In this document: piece by piece, positions 28,492 through 36,046 of the stretch
Position numbering within the stretch: position 1 is the first letter of the stretch
Layout: every line of letters begins with the position of its first letter
Assembly: GCF_900104215.1 (NCBI RefSeq)
Contig: NZ_FMXO01000015.1
Coordinates: 1-64,000 of the forward strand
Length of the DNA stretch: 64,000 bases
Direction of reading: 5' to 3'
Origin: Desulfonatronum thiosulfatophilum
Lineage (GTDB): Bacteria; Desulfobacterota; Desulfovibrionia; Desulfovibrionales; Desulfonatronaceae
Translations under genes and position numbers: made by a program
Notes under the pieces: generated by a model
What the model was told of the DNA's origin: nothing
Database searches by the model: none
The model's input: only the letters and a program-made list of their open reading frames with translations

Positions 28492-29934
28492 TTATTCCGC
28501 ATATCCGGTCAATTCCTGACTGACCCCCCGGAACTGTTCCAGGGCCGCTTTCAGGTTTTCGACGATGGCCGCGGCGAGCACCGCCGGTTCGGGCAGGCTG
28601 TCGATGTCTTCCAGGCTGTCGTCCTTGAGCCAGAAGACGTCCAGGTTCAGCTTGTCGCGCCGGGCCAATTCCTCGTAACTGAAGCGCCGGAAGCGTTCGG
28701 TTTCCGTGCGCTCGTGGAAGCAGCGCGTGAAATCGTCGAAATCGCCTCCGGTCAACCGCTTGGTCTTCAGGGTCTTGTGGATGTTGGTCCGGTAGTCGTA
28801 GACCCAGAGTTCCCGGGTCTGGACTTCCCGTGAGGCCGGTCGCTTGTCGAAGAAGAGCACGTTGGCCTTCACGCCGGGGCTGTACCAGATGCCCGTGGGC
28901 AGGCGCAGCAGGGTGTGGAAGTTGAAGCCTTCCAGCAGCCGCTTGCGGATGCCCTCCCCGGCCCGGCCCGCCTCGAACAGGACGTTGTCCGGCAACACCA
29001 CGCCCGCGCGGCCGTTGGTGTCCAGGATGGTCATGATGTGCTGGAGGAAGTTGAACTGCTTGTTCGAAGTGGTGAATTTGAAGTCTTCGCGCTCGTAGCT
29101 TTCGCGCTCCGTCGAGACCGCGCCGTCCTCGCCGACAACCCTGTAACTCGACTTCTTGCCGAAGGGCGGGTTGGTCAGCACCACGTTGAAGCGCCTGCCT
29201 CCGTCGCCGGCCAGGGCGTCGCCCTGGACCACGGGGCTGGCGCTGTTGCCCAGGCCGTGCAGATAGAGATTCATGGCGCAGAGCCGGACCACCTCGTCCA
29301 CGATATCCACCCCGGTAAAGGCGTCGTGGCACAAGGCGCGCAGCCTGTCCCGGTCCCGGGTCTGGGTCTTCATGTGATCGTAGGCCGCCAGCAGAAAGCC
29401 CCCCGTGCCGCAGGCCGGGTCGCACACGGTCTCGCCGATTCTGGGGTCCACGCACTTGACGATGGCCTCAATCACCGGCCGCGGGGTGAAGTACTGCCCT
29501 GCCCCGGACTTCACTTCCGAGGCATTGCGCTCCAGCAGCCCCTCGTAAATCTCGCCCTTCACGTCGACCTGCAAGCCCACCCAGGGGCCTTCCTTGTCGA
29601 TCAGACTGACCACGCGCTTCAGCTTGGCCGGATCGGAGAGCTTGTTTTGGGCCTTGCGGAAGATCGTGCCGATCAGCCCGTCCTCCCGTCCCAGGGCCTC
29701 CAGCGTATGGCGGTACTGCAACTCCAGCTCGTCGCCGTCCTTAATCGCCAGTTGCGCCCAGTTCCACTGCGACGGAATGGCCGACGTCTCGCCCAAAAGC
29801 TCCTCGCGCTCCAGGTCCATCTTCAGGAACAGCAGATACGTGATCTGCTCGATGTAATCGCCATAGGAAATGCTCTGATCGCGCAGCACGTGGGCGTAGT
29901 TCCAGACTTTGGAGACCAGTTGTTCGTTGCTCAT
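28492..29934 (-). CDS. hsdM: Type I restriction-modification system methyltransferase subunit
   Basis: N6-adenine methyltransferase subunit, 480 residues: an N-terminal HsdM_N helical domain (to about 125), SAM motif VCDPACGTGGFLLA near residue 168, catalytic NPPF near residue 254, and VVLPDNVLFE. All core motifs are intact and GC content is higher than in surrounding DNA. No hsdR is in the window and the only hsdS sequence (31076-31858) is broken, so this methylase is an orphan in view. It begins 5 nt after the hicA remnant on the same strand. Confidence 0.93.
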   Translation of the reverse strand: MSNEQLVSKVWNYAHVLRDQSISYGDYIEQITYLLFLKMDLEREELLGETSAIPSQWNWAQLAIKDGDELELQYRHTLEALGREDGLIGTIFRKAQNKLSDPAKLKRVVSLIDKEGPWVGLQVDVKGEIYEGLLERNASEVKSGAGQYFTPRPVIEAIVKCVDPRIGETVCDPACGTGGFLLAAYDHMKTQTRDRDRLRALCHDAFTGVDIVDEVVRLCAMNLYLHGLGNSASPVVQGDALAGDGGRRFNVVLTNPPFGKKSSYRVVGEDGAVSTERESYEREDFKFTTSNKQFNFLQHIMTILDTNGRAGVVLPDNVLFEAGRAGEGIRKRLLEGFNFHTLLRLPTGIWYSPGVKANVLFFDKRPASREVQTRELWVYDYRTNIHKTLKTKRLTGGDFDDFTRCFHERTETERFRRFSYEELARRDKLNLDVFWLKDDSLEDIDSLPEPAVLAAAIVENLKAALEQFRGVSQELTGYAE

Positions 29935-29939
29935 GGGCC

Positions 29940-30146
29940 TTACAGTTCCTCTTCAGCGATGCCCGCCTGCTTCATGATTGCGCGTTGCAGACCGATCTTC
30001 AGGTCCCGGTTTGCATGGACGGGCACGGTGATGCGCAGATTGCTTCCAGATTGGACGAAGATGTGATGGCTCCCCGTGACACGTGCCAGCGTCCACCCTC
30101 ACTGTTCCAGTAAAGCACTCATCTTCTTGCCGCTGATGGTCTTCAT
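29940..30146 (-). pseudogene. hicA: HicA toxin, nonsense-mutated
   Basis: Reads MKTISGKKMSALLEQ, then an in-frame TGA (30099-30101), then GWTLARVTGSHHIFV, ITVPVHANRDLKIGLQRAI. This is a complete HicA mRNA-interferase of 69 codons, with the catalytic SHHIF histidine preserved, interrupted once where relatives carry a residue such as Asn or Lys. It starts 1 nt after the hicB stop. A toxin would be inactive unless the stop is read through. A TGA sequencing error should be excluded. Confidence 0.88.
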
Positions 30147-30147
30147 T

Positions 30148-30351
30148 TCAGACGACGAGTTCCATGACTTGATCGGTGGGGTCGAGTTGCACGGTGTCCA
30201 TGTCGATACTCAGGCAGCCCTCGACGGCGTCGTAAATGTTCTCGATCAGCTCCCGTAAGTTTTCTCCCTGCGTTGCACAGCCTGGGATCGCGGGCACTTC
30301 TGCCCAGTAACCACCCTCTTCAGCCTCGTGAATCACAACTTTCAGTTTCAT
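30148..30351 (-). CDS. hicB: HicB-family antitoxin
   Basis: 67 residues with the HicB fold signature: KVVIHEAEEGGYWAEVPAIPGC, then TQGENLRELIENIYDAVEGCL. HicB normally neutralises HicA and may repress the operon. This is the short form without an obvious C-terminal DNA-binding domain. AAGGAGAT lies 8 nt before the ATG. Order hicB-hicA is the reverse of the classical E. coli order but is common. With the toxin broken, it is an orphan antitoxin. Confidence 0.9.
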   Translation of the reverse strand: MKLKVVIHEAEEGGYWAEVPAIPGCATQGENLRELIENIYDAVEGCLSIDMDTVQLDPTDQVMELVV

Positions 30352-30436
30352 CGGAATTCATCTCCTTTGCACTGGCTAACGCTGAATCCGCAGTGAAGCG
30401 GAGTTCGCGGCATTGCTGGGCCAACTCTTGGCCTTT

Positions 30437-30766
30437 TTAATATCTCGCTCCTGGCTCATTTGTCTCCACCGCATAGAAGAAAATAGACCAAATCTCCCTC
30501 CCTGCTGTAATATAACCTATAGCTAGGTCAGCACAAGCCTGTTTCTGGGAACGGTCGAGAACATGCACACAAATCCTTGCTCCGTGTTCAGATTCACATT
30601 CACCATGTTTCAGACCGGCGCCCTCGGCTATGAGGTTTATGGTCAGGCGCACCATCAGGTCCTTGGCCTTGGGATCGCTTTCAGCGATCAGCAGGATCAA
30701 TGCCGTCAGCCCCTGTTCGTTCAGGGTTGGCCTCATGCCTTCCTGGTACAGGTAGAGTAAAGACAA
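30437..30766 (-). CDS. Hypothetical protein, doubtful
   Basis: A 109-codon frame from a TTG (or an internal ATG at MRPTLNEQ) with no ribosome-binding site. The product is unremarkable: a helical N-terminal half (LTALILLIAESDPKAKDLM), no signal peptide and no recognised domain. It lies between the rhuM remnant and hicB in a decaying region and could be a gene remnant. Confidence 0.3.
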   Translation of the reverse strand: MSLLYLYQEGMRPTLNEQGLTALILLIAESDPKAKDLMVRLTINLIAEGAGLKHGECESEHGARICVHVLDRSQKQACADLAIGYITAGREIWSIFFYAVETNEPGARY

Positions 30767-30781
30767 AATGCGCCGGAGCGC

Positions 30782-31079
30782 TTAGCGCGGTTTGAATTGA
30801 CCCGGTAAGCCCACGGAAATGATGGCATCCAGGTTGTAGTGTTTTAACGAGCGTTTAACACGGCGACGGCCCTCCTGGCGAACTACTAAGAAATTCTTAG
30901 CAGTTTGCATCCTCTGCCAGTTCCTCCTCCGCGAAGATGCCGCGCAGATGCATCAGGACGTTTTCCGGTGTTGTACCAAACAAATTCCCCATTTGGCGTT
31001 GCGTCAGCCACAGCGTCTCGCCTTCCAGGCGCACCTCCACCGGAACGGTATCGCTGTCAAAAATGACGATATCGCTCAT
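30782..31079 (-). pseudogene. RhuM-family (virulence-associated) protein, frameshifted and truncated
   Basis: Starts MSDIVIFDSDTVPVEVRLEGETLWLTQRQMGNLFGTT, the RhuM N-terminus, and stops after about 60 codons. The next frame continues KNFLVVRQEGRRRVKRSLKHYNLDAIISVG, the conserved RhuM continuation, then ends prematurely at 30782. So a one-base frameshift lies near 30897-30900 and most of the C-terminus is missing. Its ATG overlaps the hsdS stop (ATGA), the usual hsdS-rhuM arrangement of type I R-M loci. Confidence 0.85.
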
Positions 31080-31645
31080 ATCCTGGGCCTGCCGGTCTTG
31101 TATCGGGTCGGCCCAGCCTCACGCTCAGCCCGGATACGGGCCAGCAGCTCCGATGCCGGTTCATCATTGGGGTCTTGAGGGACAAGACGGCCAGCGAAGG
31201 CGTCTTTGAGGATGGACTGGCGCAGGGTGGTGGAGCGAGTGAGTTCGGCTTTGCACAGTTCAAGCAGATGATCTCCCTGGATCCTTGTGCGTCGAATCTC
31301 GTCAACTATAAAATCCAACTCATCCATTGGCGGAAGTGGAATGGCGATCCTGTCTAAATTCTTTTGGGATATGTTTCTCATGGACATCTGAGCACCGGTA
31401 GCCATCATTTCGATTTGAAGTCGTCCAAGTGGAGACTTCAGCACATAGTTCAACCAGTACTCAATTGGTGCGACGCATCGAAGACGCAAAACCTTATCGC
31501 TGAGCTGAAGGCGTTTAGAAATGTTTTGGACAACAACACTTGCACCCACAAGCTCAATAGTGTTTGCGCGGCTGATCAGAAGGTCTCCCTCATTAATCTG
31601 GCAGGAAAGCATGGCACGAATTTCTCCAGAACAGCGGACGTCTTC
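31076..31645 (-). pseudogene. hsdS: HsdS specificity subunit, C-terminal half (minus strand)
   Basis: Encodes a second target-recognition domain (GDLLISRANTIELVGASVVV; MATGAQMSMRNISQKNLDRI) and the distal conserved helix (IPLPPMDEL, then LRQSILKDAFAGRLVPQDP, DEPASELLARIRAER), as expected for HsdS. There is no N-terminal half on this strand. About 31645 the homology stops and the opposite strand begins to encode the proximal conserved region. HsdS directs DNA recognition of the type I complex; this fragment alone should not be functional. Confidence 0.85.
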
Positions 31646-31647
31646 AG

Positions 31648-31967
31648 GGCTGGAGTTTTGCTTCCTCCCCTCAACGAACAACACCGCATCGTCGAGAAGA
31701 TCGAGACATTGTTCGCCCGACTGAACAAGGGGGAAGAGACGCTGCGCGAGGTGCAGAAGCTGCTCGCGCACTATCGCCAATCCGTCCTGAAGGCTGCCGT
31801 CATCGGACAACTCACCGCCGACTGGCGCACGGAAAACGCCCGCCGCCTGGTTTTCTGAGAACTGCTCTGGGGAATGCCCCGGAATAGGGAAAATCCCTGG
31901 CTGGAAAAGCACTCCGAAAAACAGAAGAACCGGACCGCACAGGACGCTCGTCCGCGTGCTATTGAAT
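31648..31967 (+). pseudogene. hsdS: HsdS specificity subunit, central conserved region (plus strand)
   Basis: Reads LLPPLNEQHRIVEKIETLFARL, then LLAHYRQSVLKAAVIGQLTADWR, the central helix of HsdS, up to a TGA at 31856-31858. Past it the same frame continues ELLWGMPRNRENPWLEKHSEKQKN to a TAA near 31968. It is oriented opposite to the C-terminal half next to it. No start codon fits the fragment; upstream in-frame sequence is antisense to the other half. Confidence 0.8.
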
Positions 31968-32357
31968 AACAATGCGCCTATCGCTTATGCGAAGGATGAC
32001 GACGACCAACAGGATGATCACGAGAACGCCGATAACGCCACCAATGACACCACCTCCGACATCCCCGGAAAGCGTCGCCAATTGATGCAGTTGCTCTTCG
32101 CTCAAGGTGTCGAGTTTGGCGACGACTTCGGCCTTGCTCATGCCGTAGTCCTGAAGACGCTGGGCTACAATCTTATGCTCCAGGGCGCCCTGAATGACCG
32201 CCAACTGGGTTGCCCTTTCGGAAAGGACCTCGCCGGAAGAAAGCCGGCTCTGGGCCAAAAAGGCCTCGGCGTTGGGCGGCAACAAGGAGAAAAAACAAAA
32301 AAGGGCCATAACTGTCCAGCAAAGTTGTCTGTTCAAAACCATTTTTTGCCAGTTCAT
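31959..32357 (-). CDS. PA2779-family protein (secreted, C-terminal membrane anchor)
   Basis: 132 residues with a GGGAGGG site 7 nt before the ATG. There is a signal peptide (to about PPNAEA), a helical middle (SSGEVLSERATQLAVIQGALE, ERLxDYGMSKAEV type) and a C-terminal Gly/Val/Ile-rich membrane helix ending in a short basic tail. This is the layout of the PA2779 family, usually paired with a PA2778-type cysteine peptidase; no such partner is visible here. Function is unknown. Confidence 0.75.
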   Translation of the reverse strand: MNWQKMVLNRQLCWTVMALFCFFSLLPPNAEAFLAQSRLSSGEVLSERATQLAVIQGALEHKIVAQRLQDYGMSKAEVVAKLDTLSEEQLHQLATLSGDVGGGVIGGVIGVLVIILLVVVILRISDRRIVIQ

Positions 32358-32658
32358 TTCAATCCCTCCCTGTAAAAGTGTTATTGGGTTCAGGTCTTGT
32401 TTCTTGACTTGTCTCGTCCTTAATGATCATCCTTCCGAATGCTTGGTAAAGCCCGCGATGCGGAGAAATCTTGATAGCTGGGATCTCTGAAGCCATCACC
32501 ATCGACTACCAATTGGTCATGCAAAAGAGTGTTGGCCTCGGGAAATTGGTTTCAAAAGTAGATTGGTCAGCCGAAATCCTTTGCCAAATTCATTGCCAAC
32601 ACTTGCTCAAGCTGAGCTTGTGCGGGGTGCCTATTGCGCACGGTAGCCTTATTGTGCC
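32358..32658. other. 300-nt intergenic region
   Basis: Nothing convincing: short frames without ribosome-binding sites, moderate AT content. It separates the PA2779-like gene from the toxin-antitoxin pair. Confidence 0.4.
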
Positions 32659-32931
32659 CTATTTCTTGAACAGGTCCGAATGGGTCCCATTCGCTCGAAG
32701 ATTTAATTGGTCGCCTTCGATCCGGTAGATCAGCACCCAGTCGGAATCGATATGGCAATCCCGTCTGCCGACAAAAGTGCCTGAGAGCTTGTGCTCGCGA
32801 TGGATAGGATCCAGAGGCTCGCCAGAAAGCAGGGTGCGGGCAAGAATCTTAAACCTCTCCATATCCTTGCCGCGCCGGACGCACCGCTTGGCGTCCTTCT
32901 CGAACTGCTTCGTGTAGACCGGCGTGTACAT
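32659..32931 (-). CDS. YafQ-type mRNA interferase toxin (RelE superfamily)
   Basis: 90 residues: TKQFEKDAKRCVRRGKDMERF, LSGEPLDPIHREHKLSG, GRRDCHIDSDWVLIYRI and the C-terminal SDLF. The conserved His (HREHKL, CHIDSDWVL) and the terminal HSDLF are as in YafQ toxins that cleave mRNA on the ribosome. ATG overlaps the antitoxin stop (ATGA). The unit looks intact. Confidence 0.9.
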   Translation of the reverse strand: MYTPVYTKQFEKDAKRCVRRGKDMERFKILARTLLSGEPLDPIHREHKLSGTFVGRRDCHIDSDWVLIYRIEGDQLNLRANGTHSDLFKK

Positions 32932-33191
32932 CAGATTCCGAGTTTCCGGAACATATCGTCTGCGTCCTCGCAGACAACCAGATCACGTCCGGCCTCAGAT
33001 GCCTCGAACGCTCGCTGCGTGGTTGCCGTGGGTACAACGACATCAAAGGGAAGTCCGCCGCGAAGCTCAACCTGCTTGTAAAATATCGTGATGGCCTGCG
33101 TGGCGTTCAATCCCAAACGACGAAATACGCTCTCCGCATGGTCCTTCAATTCGGGTTCCACTCTCGCCCGAACCATGGCTGTCTTACCCAT
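32931..33191 (-). CDS. RelB/DinJ-family antitoxin
   Basis: 86 residues with an N-terminal ribbon-helix-helix (TAMVRARVEPELKDHAESVFRRLGL, NATQAITIFYKQ) that binds its own promoter, and a C-terminal toxin-neutralising arm. AGGTGAT lies 4 nt before the ATG. A longer in-frame extension upstream has no translation signal. The pair with the downstream YafQ-type toxin is complete. Confidence 0.9.
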   Translation of the reverse strand: MGKTAMVRARVEPELKDHAESVFRRLGLNATQAITIFYKQVELRGGLPFDVVVPTATTQRAFEASEAGRDLVVCEDADDMFRKLGI

Positions 33192-33807
33192 TGTATCACC
33201 TCCATTGTTTCGGCAAGAGTGCACCACGTATGGGATACGCAAGCAATTCTTCTTTAGCCCCACGGTCCGGGGCTGACCGGCTTCGGCCTGAAGTGGTACC
33301 GGTTCTTTGGACAACTCAGCGGCTTTCGTCACCATCTTGACCTGAGTGAACTCGCGGGTGCCTTGCGGGCGAAGCGCTGCTTGCAGTCGGGATATCTGGC
33401 TTTGATATTTTGGTCGTCACTTCCAGCAGAAAATCTTCCTAATCCACGCTCAATTGCAGCCCGGCGCCCTTGGCGATTTTAAGCGCGGAATGTCAGTTCC
33501 AATATTTCAATGCGTTAAATGATACGTCTACGTGCGTCAACATAAAGACTTGTCACATCTCCCGTGCCGTTAGGCGCAGCGATTGCCGCCGAGTAGAGAT
33601 ACAAGTGAAACCATGGTTGGGATAGCAGCAACAAATCCTGCAACACGATATCCATTACTCATTCACTCTTTGAAGGGTAGACCATTATGCTTTGCAGGTG
33701 CATCATTGCCAAGTGTTGCATTATGAACAATCACGGTATACGGCTTTTCCAATGTTCTTGGGTGAAGGAATTGCCTTATTAACATGGATCGACTTCGGAG
33801 GGATGTG
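33192..33807. other. 616-nt intergenic region with a direct-repeat copy
   Basis: Holds the first copy of a direct repeat (33333-33384), a short segment near 33490-33515 resembling part of the palindromic elements at 9873 and 17475 (GTCAGTTCCAATATT), and the promoter of the antitoxin operon. No gene was seen. Confidence 0.5.
33333..33384. repeat. Direct repeat, copy 1
   Basis: CATCTTGACCTGAGTGAACTC, a variable 10-nt middle, then CGGGCGAAGCGCTGCTTG. Copy 2 is at 34286-34338 in the same orientation. The two bracket about 900 nt carrying the lipoprotein gene. Confidence 0.85.
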
Positions 33808-34263
33808 ATGAGGCGTGCTAGTTGTTTGTGCTGTATCATGCTGCTTTTGCCATTGACCGTCTTCTCTGTTTCCGGATGCGCTACCTTTCAAACAAGTACT
33901 CCAGGTGCAGATACAATCGCAATCGACGCGGCGGAAGAGGCTTCAATCACGGACGTCAACCATGAACTTGAGCTGTCCGACATAAAGGGTGATCCCGGCG
34001 TCGGTAACGGAGGCAGGCCGTCTTTGAAGGGGGCAAGCCATCCCGCACATCGAACTATCGACCCATCTTTATCCTCATCGGGCATGACCACGAAACAGGC
34101 TCAGATGAGACTGTTGTACCTCGGCTACCACGAAGTCGGCATAGCCGATGGAATCATGGGCGCAAAGACCAGGGAAGCTTTGCGGAACTTTCAGCAAGAC
34201 CGGGGTATTCCCGTGACAGGCAAGATAGACCCCGCAACCCGGGAGGAATTGATGAAAAAGTAG
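33808..34263 (+). CDS. Lipoprotein with C-terminal peptidoglycan-binding domain
   Basis: 151 residues. A signal peptide with lipobox SVSGC puts the acylated Cys near residue 24. A disordered stretch follows, then a PG_binding_1 domain (SSSGMTTKQAQMRLLYLGYH, DGIMGAKTREALRNFQQDRGIPVTGKIDPATRE) in the last 60 residues. Likely anchored in the outer membrane and contacting the cell wall. The ATG at 33808 has GGAGGG 5 nt upstream and is preferred to 33784. The gene is bracketed by direct repeats. Confidence 0.85.
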   Translation: MRRASCLCCIMLLLPLTVFSVSGCATFQTSTPGADTIAIDAAEEASITDVNHELELSDIKGDPGVGNGGRPSLKGASHPAHRTIDPSLSSSGMTTKQAQMRLLYLGYHEVGIADGIMGAKTREALRNFQQDRGIPVTGKIDPATREELMKK

Positions 34264-34285
34264 AGCAAGCCCCCTTGATTTGCTG

Positions 34286-34338
34286 CATCTTGACCTGAGT
34301 GAACTCGCATGTGGACTTTCGGGCGAAGCGCTGCTTGT
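34286..34338. repeat. Direct repeat, copy 2
   Basis: Second copy of the 52-nt repeat at 33333-33384: identical over 23 nt at the left and 18 nt at the right, diverged in the middle. Confidence 0.85.
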
Positions 34339-34482
34339 AGTCAAAATACTTGGCTAGATACGCAAAAATTAAGGAAAGCCCGACCAGGGCTGATCAGTTA
34401 CCATTTTTTAAATTTTTACTATGATGCTGATCAGTTACATTTGACTTTGCATTGGCTGCCGGTTCGCCTTTCAAAAGATAAA

Positions 34483-34512
34483 ACGCCCCTGTTCATTACT
34501 GAAAGGGGCGTC
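34483..34512 (-). terminator. Hairpin terminator after livF of cluster 2
   Basis: An 8-bp stem ACGCCCCT/AGGGGCGT around a 13-nt loop. Read on the minus strand it is followed by TTTATCTTTTG, a moderate U-rich tail. It ends the second LIV operon. Confidence 0.75.
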
Positions 34513-34538
34513 TTCATGAATCATCTATACAGGCTCCC

Positions 34539-35252
34539 CTACCCCGCTCCCCCCAGGTAGGCGTTCTGCACTTCCGGATTCACCAGGAGGGCTTTAGCCG
34601 TGTCTTCCAGAACGATTTTCCCCAGTTCCAGGACATAGCCCCGGTCAGCCAGCTTCAGGGCCAGGCGGGCGTTTTGTTCCACCAGGACGATGGTCACGCC
34701 GGATTTGTTGATCTCCCGGATCGTGGCGAAAATGGACTTGACCAGGATCGGAGCCAGTCCCAGGCTGGGTTCGTCCAGGAGCAGAATCTTGGGATTGGCC
34801 ATCAGGCCGCGGCCGATGGCCAGCATCTGCTGTTCTCCGCCGCTTAGGGTGCCGGCCAGCTGTCCGCGACGCTGATGCAGGATGGGGAACATCTCGTACA
34901 CCCATTCCATGTTCTTGCGAATCCGGGCCTGATCCGTAGCCGTGAACGCTCCGAGATGCAGATTCTCCTGCACGCTCAGGGTTCCGAAAACCCGCCGCCC
35001 CTCGGGAACCTGGGCCAGGCCGAGCTTGACGATGTCATGGGCCTCCAGCTTGTGCAGGGCCTTGTCTTCCAGGTAGATCCCGCCTCCCGACGGCTTGACC
35101 AGGCCGCTGACGGACATCAGGGTCGTGGACTTGCCGGCTCCGTTGGCCCCGAGGATGGTCACGATCTCGCCCTGGGCCACGTTCAGATTCAGTTTATGAA
35201 GAACCTGCACATTGCCGTACTTGACTTCCAGATTTTCAATTCGCAGGAGCAT
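34539..35252 (-). CDS. livF: Branched-chain amino-acid ABC transporter ATPase, LivF type (cluster 2)
   Basis: 237 residues: Walker A GANGAGKST, signature LSGGEQQMLAIGRGL, Walker B LLLDEPSLGLAP, and Gln in place of the switch His (LVEQNARLAL), normal for LivF. It differs clearly from the cluster 1 copy, so the two operons are old paralogues or separate acquisitions, not a recent duplication. It starts 2 nt after livG. Confidence 0.94.
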   Translation of the reverse strand: MLLRIENLEVKYGNVQVLHKLNLNVAQGEIVTILGANGAGKSTTLMSVSGLVKPSGGGIYLEDKALHKLEAHDIVKLGLAQVPEGRRVFGTLSVQENLHLGAFTATDQARIRKNMEWVYEMFPILHQRRGQLAGTLSGGEQQMLAIGRGLMANPKILLLDEPSLGLAPILVKSIFATIREINKSGVTIVLVEQNARLALKLADRGYVLELGKIVLEDTAKALLVNPEVQNAYLGGAG

Positions 35253-35254
35253 GG

Positions 35255-36046
35255 TCAGAATTCCTCGTCTTCATCGTCTTCCGGAGCCCCCAGGTAGGCG
35301 TCAATGACCCGTTGGTCCTTCTGAATTTCCGCCGGAGTTCCCTGGGCGATCAACATTCCGTACTCCAGGACCACCAGTTTTTCACAGATTTGCATGACCA
35401 GATTCATGTCGTGTTCGATCAGCAGGACCGTGATCCCGCGTTCCCGAATCTGAATGATCAGGTTCACCAGCACCTGGGTCTCGTAATCGTTCATCCCGCC
35501 GGCGGGTTCATCCAGAATCAGGAAGCGCGGCTTGGTGGCCAGGGCCCGGGCAACCTCCAGCAGACGCTGGTTGCCGTAGGACAGGTTGCGGGCAGCCTGA
35601 TCCAGGTGCGGTCGAAGCCCGACGAATTCCAGTTCCGTCACGGCAATTTCCAGCGCCTCTCGCTCTTCCCTCTTCTGCCAGGGCAGACGAAGCATGGCGC
35701 CGACGACTCCGGAGCGCATCCGGCAGTGACATCCGGCAAGCACGTTTTCCAGGGCGCTCATGTTCTGAAACAGGCGAATCGTCTGAAAGGTACGAGCGAT
35801 GCCCAGGGAGACGATCTTGTTGGTGCGCATGTTCACGATATTGCGCCCGTCAAAAAGAATCTCCCCGCTATTGGGCTGATAGTTGCCGGTGATCAGGTTG
35901 AAGACGGTGGTCTTGCCCGCGCCGTTGGGACCGATCAGACCGACGATGGAGCCGTGGTCCACGTCGAAACTGACGTTGTTCACGGCCATGACCCCGCCAA
36001 AGGCCTTGGTCAGGTTGGCGATGCGCAACAAGGGCGAGGCGCTCAT
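35255..36046 (-). CDS. livG: Branched-chain amino-acid ABC transporter ATPase, LivG type (cluster 2)
   Basis: 263 residues: Walker A GPNGAGKTT, the LivG insert (RTFQTIRLFQNMSALENVL), signature LSYGNQRLLEVARAL, Walker B LILDEPAGGMN and H-loop LIEHDMNLVM. It ends with an acidic tail (EDDEDEEF). Its ATG overlaps the livM stop by four bases. Confidence 0.94.
   Translation of the reverse strand: MSASPLLRIANLTKAFGGVMAVNNVSFDVDHGSIVGLIGPNGAGKTTVFNLITGNYQPNSGEILFDGRNIVNMRTNKIVSLGIARTFQTIRLFQNMSALENVLAGCHCRMRSGVVGAMLRLPWQKREEREALEIAVTELEFVGLRPHLDQAARNLSYGNQRLLEVARALATKPRFLILDEPAGGMNDYETQVLVNLIIQIRERGITVLLIEHDMNLVMQICEKLVVLEYGMLIAQGTPAEIQKDQRVIDAYLGAPEDDEDEEF

Noticed and set aside
28915-30066. 383-codon open frame on the plus strand
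   Set aside because: Antisense to hsdM, whose motifs are intact on the other strand.
31646-31972. N-terminal extension of the minus-strand hsdS frame up to 31972
   Set aside because: This part is antisense to the plus-strand HsdS fragment and does not resemble HsdS; only the part below about 31645 does.
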